Source: Paenibacillus faecis (lineage in GTDB: Bacteria; Bacillota; Bacilli; Paenibacillales; Paenibacillaceae). From it: 64,000 nucleotides of DNA. Where the stretch lies: contig NZ_VSDO01000001.1 of assembly GCF_008084145.1 (NCBI RefSeq), positions 1,723,466 through 1,787,465 of the forward strand, written 5' to 3'. A program made the translations under genes and the position numbers. The notes under the pieces were generated by a model. It worked only from the letters and a program-made list of their open reading frames with translations, did not search any database and had not been told where the DNA came from. Of this stretch, positions 9,335 through 17,642 are shown piece by piece (position 1 is the stretch's first letter; each line of letters begins with the position of its first letter).

Positions 9335-9348
9335 TGTAAGCGCTTCAT
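9335..9348. promoter_or_regulatory. Candidate cre (CcpA) site
   Basis: TGTAAGCGCTTCAT matches the cre consensus TGNAANCGNTNNCA except in the last two bases. It lies just upstream of the ribosome binding site of the sugar-binding protein gene, where CcpA could block transcription when glucose is present. Confidence 0.5.
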
Positions 9349-9574
9349 GGATTTCGATATTCATTTTAGAAAAAGCGGGCCCCAAAGTATAATAATAATT
9401 AGCTTAATATTAGCAGGAATTTTGGATGTCTCCCGGCCGGTCTTACCCGGCTAGTAAAAATTATGGAGACTAGCAAATATTTTTGCAGATATTTTACTTG
9501 GCGGTCCTGCCATACCTTTCTATATTAAATTGATATATGATGAGGTAAAAGAAAAACGGCAGTGAGGTGTGAAT

Positions 9575-11140
9575 ATGGAACAGCGCTCCAAAAACTTCCG
9601 AGTGATGATTGTCGACGATGAAGCGATCCTGCGAACGGGACTGCTGCATCTATGCTCTTGGAGCGATCATGGAATCGAAATCGTCGCTCAGGCCTCAAAT
9701 GGCCAGGAAGCGCTTCAACAGATCGAAACGGTTCGTCCGCATGTGGTCATTACGGATATCGTCATGCCGCTGATGGACGGCGTAGAATTTACGAAGGCGA
9801 TGAAATTGCGCTACCCGGAGATCAAAATCATCGTATTGAGCAGTTACAGCGAATTCAGTTATGTCCGCGAGGTGTTTAAATACGGGGTGACCGACTATTT
9901 GCTGAAGCCCAAGGTTTCCGCGCCTGAGCTCATCTCTCTGATTCAAAGCTTGTGCAGCGATTTGGAGTGGAAGACGAAAGCTCCCGCTGCCGAAACCCTG
10001 GATATCTCGCTTGCTCTAGGTCAGTGGCTGGATCACGACATCCCCCGGGAGGAGATGGATGAGGAGCTGCTGCGCGGGCTAACCCGGCATTTCCCGTCGC
10101 GTTTTTATCGCATGGCCTTGGCGGATCTCAGCCTGCTGCTGAATCGAACCAAATGGACTCAGAGCCAAGTGGAGCAGGTCATTCTCCAATATGCGGCGGA
10201 AGAATTAAGCGGCCTTCCCTACACCGTCGTATTTTTGAAGAACGAAGTACTGCTTCTTATTAATTTCAATTTACAGGAAGCCGGGGAGGCGGTCGATTCG
10301 CTTGCCGCCTTTGCGCGGCGGATTCAAGCCTCGTTGAACTTTGTTTCCTTCCTTCAATCGGAAGCTTTCGAAGATATCCGGCAAACCGCGGGGGAGCGGG
10401 AACGGCTTCTTCCCTGTCTGGGCAAACTGATCTATTTTCCCGACAGCGCCATCATTCCGGAAACCCGGATTATAAATCATAACGACGACAGCGCCTCCTT
10501 CGACCAGACCCCGTTTCTGACCGCGCTGCGCATGCTTGCTATGGATGAATCCATCCGCCAATTGAAAGCGCTTCTATCGGGAATTTCGTCGGCCCAATCC
10601 TATAACGAATACAGCCTGAAACTCCTGTGCCAAAACTTGGTTTATAACGCGCTCACCACGCTGGAACAGATGAAACAACCCGTGATGGAGCTGGGCGCTT
10701 CCAAGCTGAAGCTATTTAAGCAGATCGATCTGGCTTTCGGCATCCGCGAACTGGAGGAGGTGCTGCTTCAATTTCTGCAAGCGCTTAAAGGTGCAATCCG
10801 GGCCACGGATCTGTCGCAAACCGCGATACTGCAAAAAATTTACGATTACGTTAACGAAAATTTCGACAAGGACATTTCCCTGGCGGAAATGGCGAACGCG
10901 CTCCATCTGAATTACAGTTACTTGTCCTCGTACTTCAAACAGCGTACCGGGGAGAACCTGACCTCGTACATCAACCGGGTACGCACCGAGAAGGCCAAGG
11001 AGCTTCTGCTGAACCAGGAATTGTCGATTTCCGAAGTGAGCCGGTTAACCGGTTTTTCGGAGCATAATTACTTCTCCAAGGTGTTTAAAAAAATGACGGG
11101 GATGACCCCGGCGGAGTATCGAAACCATATCTTCCAGTAA
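9575..11140 (+). CDS. YesN-type response regulator with AraC output domain
   Basis: A 521-residue response regulator. The receiver domain (about 1-120) shows VDDE near the start, the phosphoacceptor in VVITDIVMPLMDG (Asp61), a conserved SSYSEF switch and the YLLKP lysine. A central region of about 270 residues has no clear fold and is typical of YesN proteins. The C-terminal 100 residues are an AraC pair of helix-turn-helix units (ISLAEMANALHLNYSYLSSYFK and ISEVSRLTGFSEHNYFSKVFKK). GAGG lies 7 bases before the ATG at 9575; the GTG at 9569 is too close to it. It is followed 17 bases later by its kinase and is divergent from the gan-like operon, its probable target. Confidence 0.9.
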   Translation: MEQRSKNFRVMIVDDEAILRTGLLHLCSWSDHGIEIVAQASNGQEALQQIETVRPHVVITDIVMPLMDGVEFTKAMKLRYPEIKIIVLSSYSEFSYVREVFKYGVTDYLLKPKVSAPELISLIQSLCSDLEWKTKAPAAETLDISLALGQWLDHDIPREEMDEELLRGLTRHFPSRFYRMALADLSLLLNRTKWTQSQVEQVILQYAAEELSGLPYTVVFLKNEVLLLINFNLQEAGEAVDSLAAFARRIQASLNFVSFLQSEAFEDIRQTAGERERLLPCLGKLIYFPDSAIIPETRIINHNDDSASFDQTPFLTALRMLAMDESIRQLKALLSGISSAQSYNEYSLKLLCQNLVYNALTTLEQMKQPVMELGASKLKLFKQIDLAFGIRELEEVLLQFLQALKGAIRATDLSQTAILQKIYDYVNENFDKDISLAEMANALHLNYSYLSSYFKQRTGENLTSYINRVRTEKAKELLLNQELSISEVSRLTGFSEHNYFSKVFKKMTGMTPAEYRNHIFQ

Positions 11141-11157
11141 AGACAGGTGGCCTTTCC

Positions 11158-12942
11158 ATGCTGAGAAAAAACAGCATATTCATCAAAATGTTGATTCTGA
11201 TGCTCTCCGGCATTTTGGTCATCTCCTTGCTCCTTATGCTCGCCTCTTCCACCATTTCGGAACGCATTTTATTAAAGCAGGTTGTAAGGAGCGCTTCGGC
11301 CAATATGAACCTGGTCAAAGACGATTTGCTCAGTTATAACGATCAAGTCGCGGGCACCATGCTGCAGATCGGCAGCAGCAGCGAGTTCAAAAATTATATT
11401 ACCAAGCCGGCCGACACGCCTTTGCAGCAAATCAATCTGGTCATTTCGCTCGGCAGATATATCGACCTGTACAAGGACTATTTGAGTCCGGAAAAATCGC
11501 ATATCATCGTCTCCGGGCTGCCGGGCGAAGGAGGACGGCATTACTCCAGCAATGCGCTTAAATGGGACAAGATCCCGCAGGATATCGTCACCAAATATAT
11601 GACCGTCGACGGGAAGATTCCGAACCGCATCCTGTATCACAGCAGTCCGGATCTGTTCGTGGAATCCGTTCCTTACGACAATTTTATATTCGCCACCAAG
11701 CCGCTCGTCGACAGCGGCACAGGCTGGATGTACGGGTATGCGGCGGTGGTCATGGATGAATTGAATATTTTTCGCAAGTACAGTCCTTATGTATCCGAAG
11801 GCATTCATATTTCCCTGATTTCGGCGGACGGGACCATCCTTTCCAGCAGCGAAAGGAGCATGATCAGCAAAAAGGACGACTCGCTTCTCGCCATAGCGCT
11901 GGAGACCGCCAAGCAGAAAGACGGAGTACGGGCGGAATCCCGTCAGAAGCAAACCTATATTTCCTATTATCTGCCGGAGTTCAACGCTTATTTGCTGGAG
12001 GAAATCAACCAGCTCAAGGCCTTTGCGCCGTTATATAACATCTCGTGGGAGATTTCGAAAGTCGTGAGCATCGTGCTGGCTCTCACCCTGATTTTTGTTT
12101 ATTTCATGAGCCGGCGGATTACCCGTCCGCTGAACAACCTGGTTAAAACGATGCAGACCAACAAGGGGGATAATCTCAAGCTGCACCCGCTGCAAGAGGA
12201 CGGAAGCTATGAAACCAACGTGCTGACCAAAGCGTATAACCGGATGATCAAGGAGATCGACCGATACACCGAAAAACTGCTCTACGAGCAGCAGGAACGC
12301 CGGAAGGCCGATTTGAACGCGCTGCAGATGCAGATCAATCCTCACTTTTTGTACAATACTTTAAGTTCGATCAAATACTTGGCCAAAATGCAGCGTTCGG
12401 ATCAGGTGGACCAGACGATCAACAGCCTCATCTCCATGCTTCAAAGCACGATCGGCTCCACGGAGGATATGGTTACCGTCGAAACCGAAATCGAGACGCT
12501 GAAGCACTATGTGTATATTAATCAGATCAGATACGGCGACCAGATCCGGGTTCATTACGAAGTCGCCGAAGACTGCCGCAGGCTGCTCGTTCCGAAGCTG
12601 GTGATTCAGCCGTTCGTGGAAAACGCCTTCTTCCATGCCTTTCCCGGTTCCTCCAGCGGAACGATCCATATTTATATCCGCAGACAGGAGGAGGATCTGA
12701 TGATCGAAGTCATGGATAACGGGGTCGGCATGTCCGCGGTTCCGGCACAGATCCGCGACCGCAAGAAGCACAGATTATCGGGAATCGGCGTGTCCAACGT
12801 CCACAGCCGGATTCGGCTGTTATTCGGTTCCCGTTACGGAATCCGCATTCAAAGTGAGGAAGGGTACGGAACGGCCGTGATGATCACCCTTCCGGCGATA
12901 GATCAAACGGATGCCGCGGAGGAACGGGCGGAAACCGGGTAA
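11158..12942 (+). CDS. YesM-type sensor histidine kinase
   Basis: Membrane sensor kinase of 594 residues. An N-terminal helix (about 12-32) and a second helix (about 300-320, VVSIVLALTLIFVYFM) enclose an extracellular sensor of about 270 residues. HAMP follows (SRRITRPLNNLVKTM), then the His_kinase region with LNALQMQINPHFLYNTLSS (phosphorylated His396) and a HATPase domain with ENAFFHAF, DNGVGM and GIGVSNVHSRI. AGGTGG precedes the ATG. Together with the response regulator upstream it probably senses an extracellular sugar or the loaded binding protein and drives the divergent transporter operon. Confidence 0.9.
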   Translation: MLRKNSIFIKMLILMLSGILVISLLLMLASSTISERILLKQVVRSASANMNLVKDDLLSYNDQVAGTMLQIGSSSEFKNYITKPADTPLQQINLVISLGRYIDLYKDYLSPEKSHIIVSGLPGEGGRHYSSNALKWDKIPQDIVTKYMTVDGKIPNRILYHSSPDLFVESVPYDNFIFATKPLVDSGTGWMYGYAAVVMDELNIFRKYSPYVSEGIHISLISADGTILSSSERSMISKKDDSLLAIALETAKQKDGVRAESRQKQTYISYYLPEFNAYLLEEINQLKAFAPLYNISWEISKVVSIVLALTLIFVYFMSRRITRPLNNLVKTMQTNKGDNLKLHPLQEDGSYETNVLTKAYNRMIKEIDRYTEKLLYEQQERRKADLNALQMQINPHFLYNTLSSIKYLAKMQRSDQVDQTINSLISMLQSTIGSTEDMVTVETEIETLKHYVYINQIRYGDQIRVHYEVAEDCRRLLVPKLVIQPFVENAFFHAFPGSSSGTIHIYIRRQEEDLMIEVMDNGVGMSAVPAQIRDRKKHRLSGIGVSNVHSRIRLLFGSRYGIRIQSEEGYGTAVMITLPAIDQTDAAEERAETG

Positions 12943-12943
12943 A

Positions 12944-12975
12944 AAACAAGGCTGCCCCTGCAGGCAGCCTTGTTT
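12944..12975. terminator. Bidirectional terminator between yesM-like gene and nadE
   Basis: Perfect 13-bp stem AAACAAGGCTGCC with its complement around CCTGCA, flanked by A-rich and T-rich ends. It serves two convergent operons and starts just past the kinase stop codon. Confidence 0.85.
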
Positions 12976-12998
12976 GGACTTTCCTATGGACTTTCGTC

Positions 12999-13817
12999 TT
13001 ACTTCCACCACGTATCGAACGGCGTTACCGGAAGCTCGCGCTTATGCTGGGTTACCCGGTAACGCTTCTCGATGTTCTCTTTCGCCTTGGGCTCTACCTC
13101 GTTCCCCGTCAGGTACTGATCGAGAATCTCATATGTCATGCCCAGCTCGGCTTCATCGGCTTGCTGCGGCTTGTGGTCGAGGAGATCGGCGGTCGGCGTC
13201 TTTAAATACAACCGTTCCGGAGCGCCCAGCTCCTTGAGAAGCTCGCGGCCCTGGGTTTTCGTCAATCCCGATAACGGCAAGACGTCGGCCCCGCCGTCCC
13301 CGAATTTCGTAAAGAAGCCGGTGACCGCCTCCGCCGCATGATCCGTGCCGATGACGAGGCAGCCCTTGGCCCCGGCGATGGCGTACTGTGCGATCATCCG
13401 CATGCGCGCTTTCACGTTGCCCTTGTTGAAATCCGACAGCGTCTCGCCCACGGATTGCTCGAACTGCTCGGCGGCGGCTTGAACCGGCTCCTCAATGTTA
13501 TACACCAGGGAGTGGTCCGGCCGGATAAACTCCAGCGCCGCTTGAGCGTCGGCTTCATCCTTCTGCACCCCGTACGGCAGCCGAACGGCGTAGAAAGCGG
13601 CCTCCCGTCCTTCGGCGCGCAGTTCCTCGGCCGCCAGTTGGGCCAGCCGTCCCGCCAGCGTGGAGTCCTGCCCGCCGCTGATCCCCAGCACAAAGCCTTT
13701 GGCGCCGGCATTTTTGCAATAGGCCTTCAAGAAGTCGACGCGAATGCGGATTTCTTCCTGCGGATCGACCCCCGGCTTCACTTTTAACGTCTCGATAATT
13801 TGCTGCTGCGTGTTCAT
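12999..13817 (-). CDS. nadE: NH3-dependent NAD synthetase
   Basis: Makes NAD from deamido-NAD, ATP and ammonia, the last step of the pathway. The 272 residues match the short, ammonia-using form with no glutaminase domain. The PP-loop is GISGGQDST (residues 45-53); further family motifs are [23 protein letters not shown] and the C-terminal [14 protein letters not shown]. The start has AGGAAGGGG upstream. It is the last gene of the nrtR-pncA-pncB-nadD-nadE operon, 15 bases after nadD, and ends just before the shared terminator. Confidence 0.96.
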   Translation of the reverse strand: MNTQQQIIETLKVKPGVDPQEEIRIRVDFLKAYCKNAGAKGFVLGISGGQDSTLAGRLAQLAAEELRAEGREAAFYAVRLPYGVQKDEADAQAALEFIRPDHSLVYNIEEPVQAAAEQFEQSVGETLSDFNKGNVKARMRMIAQYAIAGAKGCLVIGTDHAAEAVTGFFTKFGDGGADVLPLSGLTKTQGRELLKELGAPERLYLKTPTADLLDHKPQQADEAELGMTYEILDQYLTGNEVEPKAKENIEKRYRVTQHKRELPVTPFDTWWK

Positions 13818-13832
13818 CTGATTTTCCCCTTC

Positions 13833-14447
13833 CTATTGGTATAATCGATGCTCTCTGATATAACTGTAACAGCTTTCGGGAACGAGGTAGCGCGGCTCCC
13901 CGCCCCGCCTCAGTTCATCCCGGATATAGCTGGAGCTGATCTCCATCGCCAGGCCCTTGTCGATCAAATGAAAAGTCTGTCCATCGTCGGCATTGCGGAG
14001 AATGGGCGAACGGCTGATGGCCGACAGCATGTTGATGCCGTCCCTGGCCATGACGATGAACTTGTTCTCGGCGATCAGTTCCTCGGACTTCTTCCATTTC
14101 CCTTCTCCGATGTCCAGCAGCAGGTCGGCTCCCATGATAAAGTTCACTTCATCCTCCGGATACGCGGCCTTGAAATGCTGGAGCGTCAAGTAGGTCGCGA
14201 TTTCCCAGCCGGCCTGCTTCATCTCGTAGTCGTCGGCCACGAACTTCCCGTTTCCGGCGATCGCCAGCAAAATCATGTTCCACCGGTGTTCGTCACTAAT
14301 GTGCATCGTCTTGTCGGGCCGCTTGTTCGAACAGGGCAGAAAAATCACTTTATCCAGCCTGCAGCGGTGGGCGACGGTGCTTGCGGTCCAAAGATGGACG
14401 TTCGTGATCGGATCGAAGGAAGACCCGTAAATTCCGATTTTCCCCAT
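13833..14447 (-). CDS. nadD: Nicotinate-nucleotide adenylyltransferase (variant)
   Basis: Adenylates nicotinate mononucleotide to deamido-NAD. The 204 residues fit NadD. The nucleotide-binding motif is GIYGSSFDPITNVH, where most NadD proteins have GGTFDPIHxGH, so the first His of the HxGH pair is replaced. The downstream ISSSYIRDELRRGG matches the ISSTxIR signature. The start at 14447 has GGAGG 8 bases upstream; the frame is open 19 codons further into the pncB end. It sits between pncB and nadE, which supports the role despite the altered motif. A related nucleotidyltransferase with the same operon job is the only real alternative. Confidence 0.85.
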   Translation of the reverse strand: MGKIGIYGSSFDPITNVHLWTASTVAHRCRLDKVIFLPCSNKRPDKTMHISDEHRWNMILLAIAGNGKFVADDYEMKQAGWEIATYLTLQHFKAAYPEDEVNFIMGADLLLDIGEGKWKKSEELIAENKFIVMARDGINMLSAISRSPILRNADDGQTFHLIDKGLAMEISSSYIRDELRRGGEPRYLVPESCYSYIREHRLYQ

Positions 14448-14460
14448 GGCTGCCGCCTCC

Positions 14461-15921
14461 TCAGGATTCGATCCGCTCGTTGACTTTTTGCCTGATTTCC
14501 TCAATCAGCCTCATCTTATTGTCCCAGCAAGCCTGGCTCAAATCGACCGGATATTCCGCCGGATTGAGCAGCCGCTTGTATTCCTCCCACAGCACGTTCA
14601 AATTGTCCGCATGGAACTCGCGGATCTCCCGAAGCGTTGGAAGCTCGTAAACCAGCTCCCCGTCCCGGAAAATCAAATGATGCAGTTCCCTCGCTTCGAA
14701 ATTGGTCACAAATTTGGCGATATGGGTGTGTACCGGATGGAACATCTTGATCCGCTCTTCTTGAGCGGGGTTTTCATGCTCCAGGACGATATAATCGCCT
14801 TCCGACTTTCCGCTGCCCTTGTTGATGATGCGGAATACTTTCTTTCGGCCCGGGGTGGTGATCTTCTCCGGATTGGAGCTGATTTTGATCGTATCGGTCA
14901 TTTGCCCGTGCTCATCCTCGATCGCAATCAGTTTATAAACGGCGCCCAAGGCCGGCTGGTCATAGGCGGTGATCAGCTTGGTTCCGATCCCCCACACATC
15001 GATTCTGGCCCCTTGAGCTTTCAAGTTCATAATCGTCAGCTCATCCAGATCGTTCGAAGCGTATATCTTCGCCTCGGTGAAGCCCGCCTCATCCAGCATT
15101 TTGCGTGCTTCTTTGGACAAATAAGCCAAGTCGCCGCTGTCCAGCCGGATGCCGAGGAAATTAATGCGGTCGCCGAACTCCTTGGCCACCCGGATCGCCG
15201 TCGGGACCCCCGACTTCAGCGTGTCATAAGTATCGACGAGGAAAACGCAATTCCGGTGGGTTTCGGCATACTTGCTGAACGCCGTGTACTCGTCGCGGTA
15301 AGCCTGTACCATGGCATGGGCGTGCGTCCCCGCCGTAGGAATGCCGAACAGCTTGCCCGCCCTTACGTTCGAGGTCGCGTCAAACCCGGCTAAATAGGCC
15401 GCCCGCGTCCCCCAAATGGCGGCATCCATCTCCTGCGCCCGCCGGGTCCCGAACTCCATGCTCACCTCGTTCCCGATCAACTGCTTGATCCGGGAGGCTT
15501 TCGTCGCGATAAGCGTCTGGAAATTCACAATGTTCAGCAGGGCGGTTTCGATTAGCTGCGCTTCCGCCAAAGGGGCTTCAATCCGCAGGATCGGCTCGTT
15601 GGCAAACACCAGCTCGCCCTCTTTCATCGAACGAACCGTCCCCGTAAACGTCAATTCGGCCAAATACGCCAGGTAATCCTCGCTGTAGCCTTCTTCTCTT
15701 AAATAAGCCAAATCGTTGTCCGTGAAGCGGAAATCGCTAAGATAGCGGACCACCCGCTCCAATCCCGCAAACACGGCATAGCCGTTCTGGAAGGGGATCT
15801 TGCGGAAGTACACTTCAAACACCGCTTTTCGCTTATGCATGTTATCCTTCCAGTACACGTGCGCCATATTGATTTGATATTTATCCGTATGCAGCGCGAG
15901 GCCGTCGTCCGGGTAGCTCAT
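14461..15921 (-). CDS. pncB: Nicotinate phosphoribosyltransferase
   Basis: Couples nicotinate to PRPP with ATP use, giving nicotinate mononucleotide. The 486-residue length and motifs such as LHTDKYQINMAHVYW, EFGTRRAQ, GTHAHAMVQAY and FLGIRLDSGDLAYLSK are those of the Firmicutes PncB family. I chose the ATG at 15921, nine bases after GGAGG; an upstream ATG at 15966 lacks a binding site. It follows pncA by 46 bases and precedes nadD by 13, so nicotinate made by PncA is used directly. Confidence 0.95.
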   Translation of the reverse strand: MSYPDDGLALHTDKYQINMAHVYWKDNMHKRKAVFEVYFRKIPFQNGYAVFAGLERVVRYLSDFRFTDNDLAYLREEGYSEDYLAYLAELTFTGTVRSMKEGELVFANEPILRIEAPLAEAQLIETALLNIVNFQTLIATKASRIKQLIGNEVSMEFGTRRAQEMDAAIWGTRAAYLAGFDATSNVRAGKLFGIPTAGTHAHAMVQAYRDEYTAFSKYAETHRNCVFLVDTYDTLKSGVPTAIRVAKEFGDRINFLGIRLDSGDLAYLSKEARKMLDEAGFTEAKIYASNDLDELTIMNLKAQGARIDVWGIGTKLITAYDQPALGAVYKLIAIEDEHGQMTDTIKISSNPEKITTPGRKKVFRIINKGSGKSEGDYIVLEHENPAQEERIKMFHPVHTHIAKFVTNFEARELHHLIFRDGELVYELPTLREIREFHADNLNVLWEEYKRLLNPAEYPVDLSQACWDNKMRLIEEIRQKVNERIES

Positions 15922-15967
15922 TCTCGTGTTCCTCCTAGGTAAGTAGAGTGGTTGTTGTATGAACAAG

Positions 15968-16525
15968 TTAAATCACCGATGCGCCGAGCGAGCCTTTAAA
16001 ATGCCTCAAGGCCCAGGCATGGCCCTCCTGGTCGAAGCTGGCCACGGCCTTTTCATGAACCACGATCGAGAATCCCCGGTTATAGGCATCCACCGCCGTA
16101 TGCAGTACGCAGATATCCGTGCAGACGCCCACCAAATGAAGCTCCGTGATCCCTCGCGCGCGAAGTTTCAATTCGAGGTCCGTTCCCGCAAACGCGCTGT
16201 ATCTCGTTTTATCCATCCAGTACACCTGCTCCGCATCGCGATGCGTCTGATACAGCGACTCCAGCGCACCGTACAGGCGGCGTCCCTCCGTTCCTTCGAT
16301 ATTATGAGGGGGAAACAACTTCGTTTCCGGGTGAAAAGCGTCTCCCTCCTTATGGAGGTCGATCGCAAAGACGACGAACTCGCCCTTTTGCAAAAACTCG
16401 CGGGTGATCTCCACGATCGCTCCCTCAATCGCCTGCCCCGGCGTACCGCAGGTTAGAGCGCCGCCCTCCGCCACAAAATCGTTCGTATAATCGATGTTGA
16501 TCAAAGCCCGTCTGGGTTCGTTCAT
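15968..16525 (-). CDS. pncA: Nicotinamidase
   Basis: Hydrolyses nicotinamide to nicotinate and ammonia. The 185-residue isochorismatase-fold enzyme has the catalytic Asp in NIDYTNDF, the Lys in MDKTRYSAF and the Cys in VGVCTDICVLHTA. FAIDLHKEGDAFHPE supplies the metal-binding Asp and His residues. It begins three bases after the nrtR stop codon and feeds pncB. Its place in an all-NAD operon separates it from other isochorismatase-like hydrolases. Confidence 0.93.
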   Translation of the reverse strand: MNEPRRALINIDYTNDFVAEGGALTCGTPGQAIEGAIVEITREFLQKGEFVVFAIDLHKEGDAFHPETKLFPPHNIEGTEGRRLYGALESLYQTHRDAEQVYWMDKTRYSAFAGTDLELKLRARGITELHLVGVCTDICVLHTAVDAYNRGFSIVVHEKAVASFDQEGHAWALRHFKGSLGASVI

Positions 16526-16528
16526 CCT

Positions 16529-17311
16529 TCATCCCTGCTTTCTTGTATGATAAAGTGAATGATTGACTTTCACGTCCACGAAGCGGTAAAGCTGCGTCGG
16601 CTTTTTGGAGGTTCGCGTCGTCTTTTTTCCGCTGATCTCCTGGATAAAAGGAAGCGTCTTGATCTTTCTCGCAAATGCGGCATCCAGCGCAATCGCCGAA
16701 TCGTCCGTCACCGTCAGCAGCACGGCCTGAAGCTCGGAATAGGTGAACTCTTCGGGCAAGAAGGCCTTGGCGGCCGTCGTCTCCAGCAGCTTCTGCCGGA
16801 TCACCGCGATCGCGTCCTCAATAATCCGGGCGTGATCGAAGGCAAGGTCCAGGTTCAATACCTCTTTTACGGAAAAAAGCTCCACCTCGCTGGCGTCGTC
16901 ATTGGCCTGCCGGCCGGACAATTGATACTCGGGGACAATCGCGTAGTGCGCGTTGGAAATAATCCATCCCCGCGGATCCCGCCCCGGCGTATCGTAGACG
17001 CCGAAATGCTCGAGATGGATGTTCTCCACCCCGGTCTCTTCCTTCAACTCCCGCGCCGCCGACTGGAAGGCGGTTTCCGTGTGGGCTACAAAGCCCCCGG
17101 GCAGCGCCCATTTGCCCGCCTCGATGTTCGGTCGCCCTTCGCTGTCGGTCATACTGCGCTTGATCAGCATGATGTGCAGGTCCATGACCGGCGGCTTAAA
17201 CATGTCCGCTTTCGTCGACAGGATGGTAAACACCGCGATATCCGCCGTATATCCATCGGGGGTGACGTACTTTTTCACGTCATACTGCTGCATAGCCTGC
17301 TCGTTCGACAT
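16529..17311 (-). CDS. nrtR: NrtR-like Nudix regulator of NAD metabolism
   Basis: A 260-residue protein with an N-terminal Nudix domain (about 20-160) and a C-terminal winged-helix domain (about 165-250), the architecture of the NrtR repressors, which sense ADP-ribose. The Nudix box at residues 73-95 is complete: G, five residues, E, seven residues, then RELKEETGV. Many NrtR proteins have a decayed box, so this one may still hydrolyse ADP-ribose. It heads the NAD operon, and a perfect palindrome lies at the promoter start point just upstream, fitting autoregulation. The ATG at 17311 has GGAG 12 bases upstream and an in-frame stop shortly before it. Confidence 0.88.
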   Translation of the reverse strand: MSNEQAMQQYDVKKYVTPDGYTADIAVFTILSTKADMFKPPVMDLHIMLIKRSMTDSEGRPNIEAGKWALPGGFVAHTETAFQSAARELKEETGVENIHLEHFGVYDTPGRDPRGWIISNAHYAIVPEYQLSGRQANDDASEVELFSVKEVLNLDLAFDHARIIEDAIAVIRQKLLETTAAKAFLPEEFTYSELQAVLLTVTDDSAIALDAAFARKIKTLPFIQEISGKKTTRTSKKPTQLYRFVDVKVNHSLYHTRKQG

Positions 17312-17342
17312 GGTGAAAGCTCACTCCTTTCGTCAGCTTTTA

Positions 17343-17365
17343 ACAATTAACGATTTGTTAATTGT
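17343..17365. promoter_or_regulatory. Palindromic operator, probable NrtR box
   Basis: Perfect inverted repeat ACAATTAAC / GTTAATTGT with a 5-base centre, directly next to the -10 box and over the expected start point of the NAD operon. A repressor bound here would block initiation. Assignment to NrtR is by position. Confidence 0.7.
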
Positions 17366-17394
17366 ATTATATGCACTTTTTCTCCCTCTGTCAA
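17366..17394 (-). promoter_or_regulatory. SigA promoter of the NAD operon
   Basis: Consensus TTGACA at 17389-17394 and TATAAT at 17366-17371 (minus strand), separated by exactly 17 bases. This is a strong promoter that would need the adjacent operator to be controlled. Confidence 0.85.
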
Positions 17395-17642
17395 CCACCA
17401 TTTGGAAAATCAGGCGAACTCCCGGAAAGACAGCGTCTCCGCAGAAAAAAAATGTGCCAAAATCGACCCTTTAGCCCGTTTCTCCTCTAAAGTTATACCG
17501 TAATAGCTTCCGATATATGGAGTAATCCTGATTTATTTTCTATTAATGACGGGTCCCTAATTCACCGTGAAAAGAGGTGTTCCCCACTACAATTTTACTT
17601 CCAAGAATCTACACCATCTAAAAAGGGAGAGAGCACCATCTT

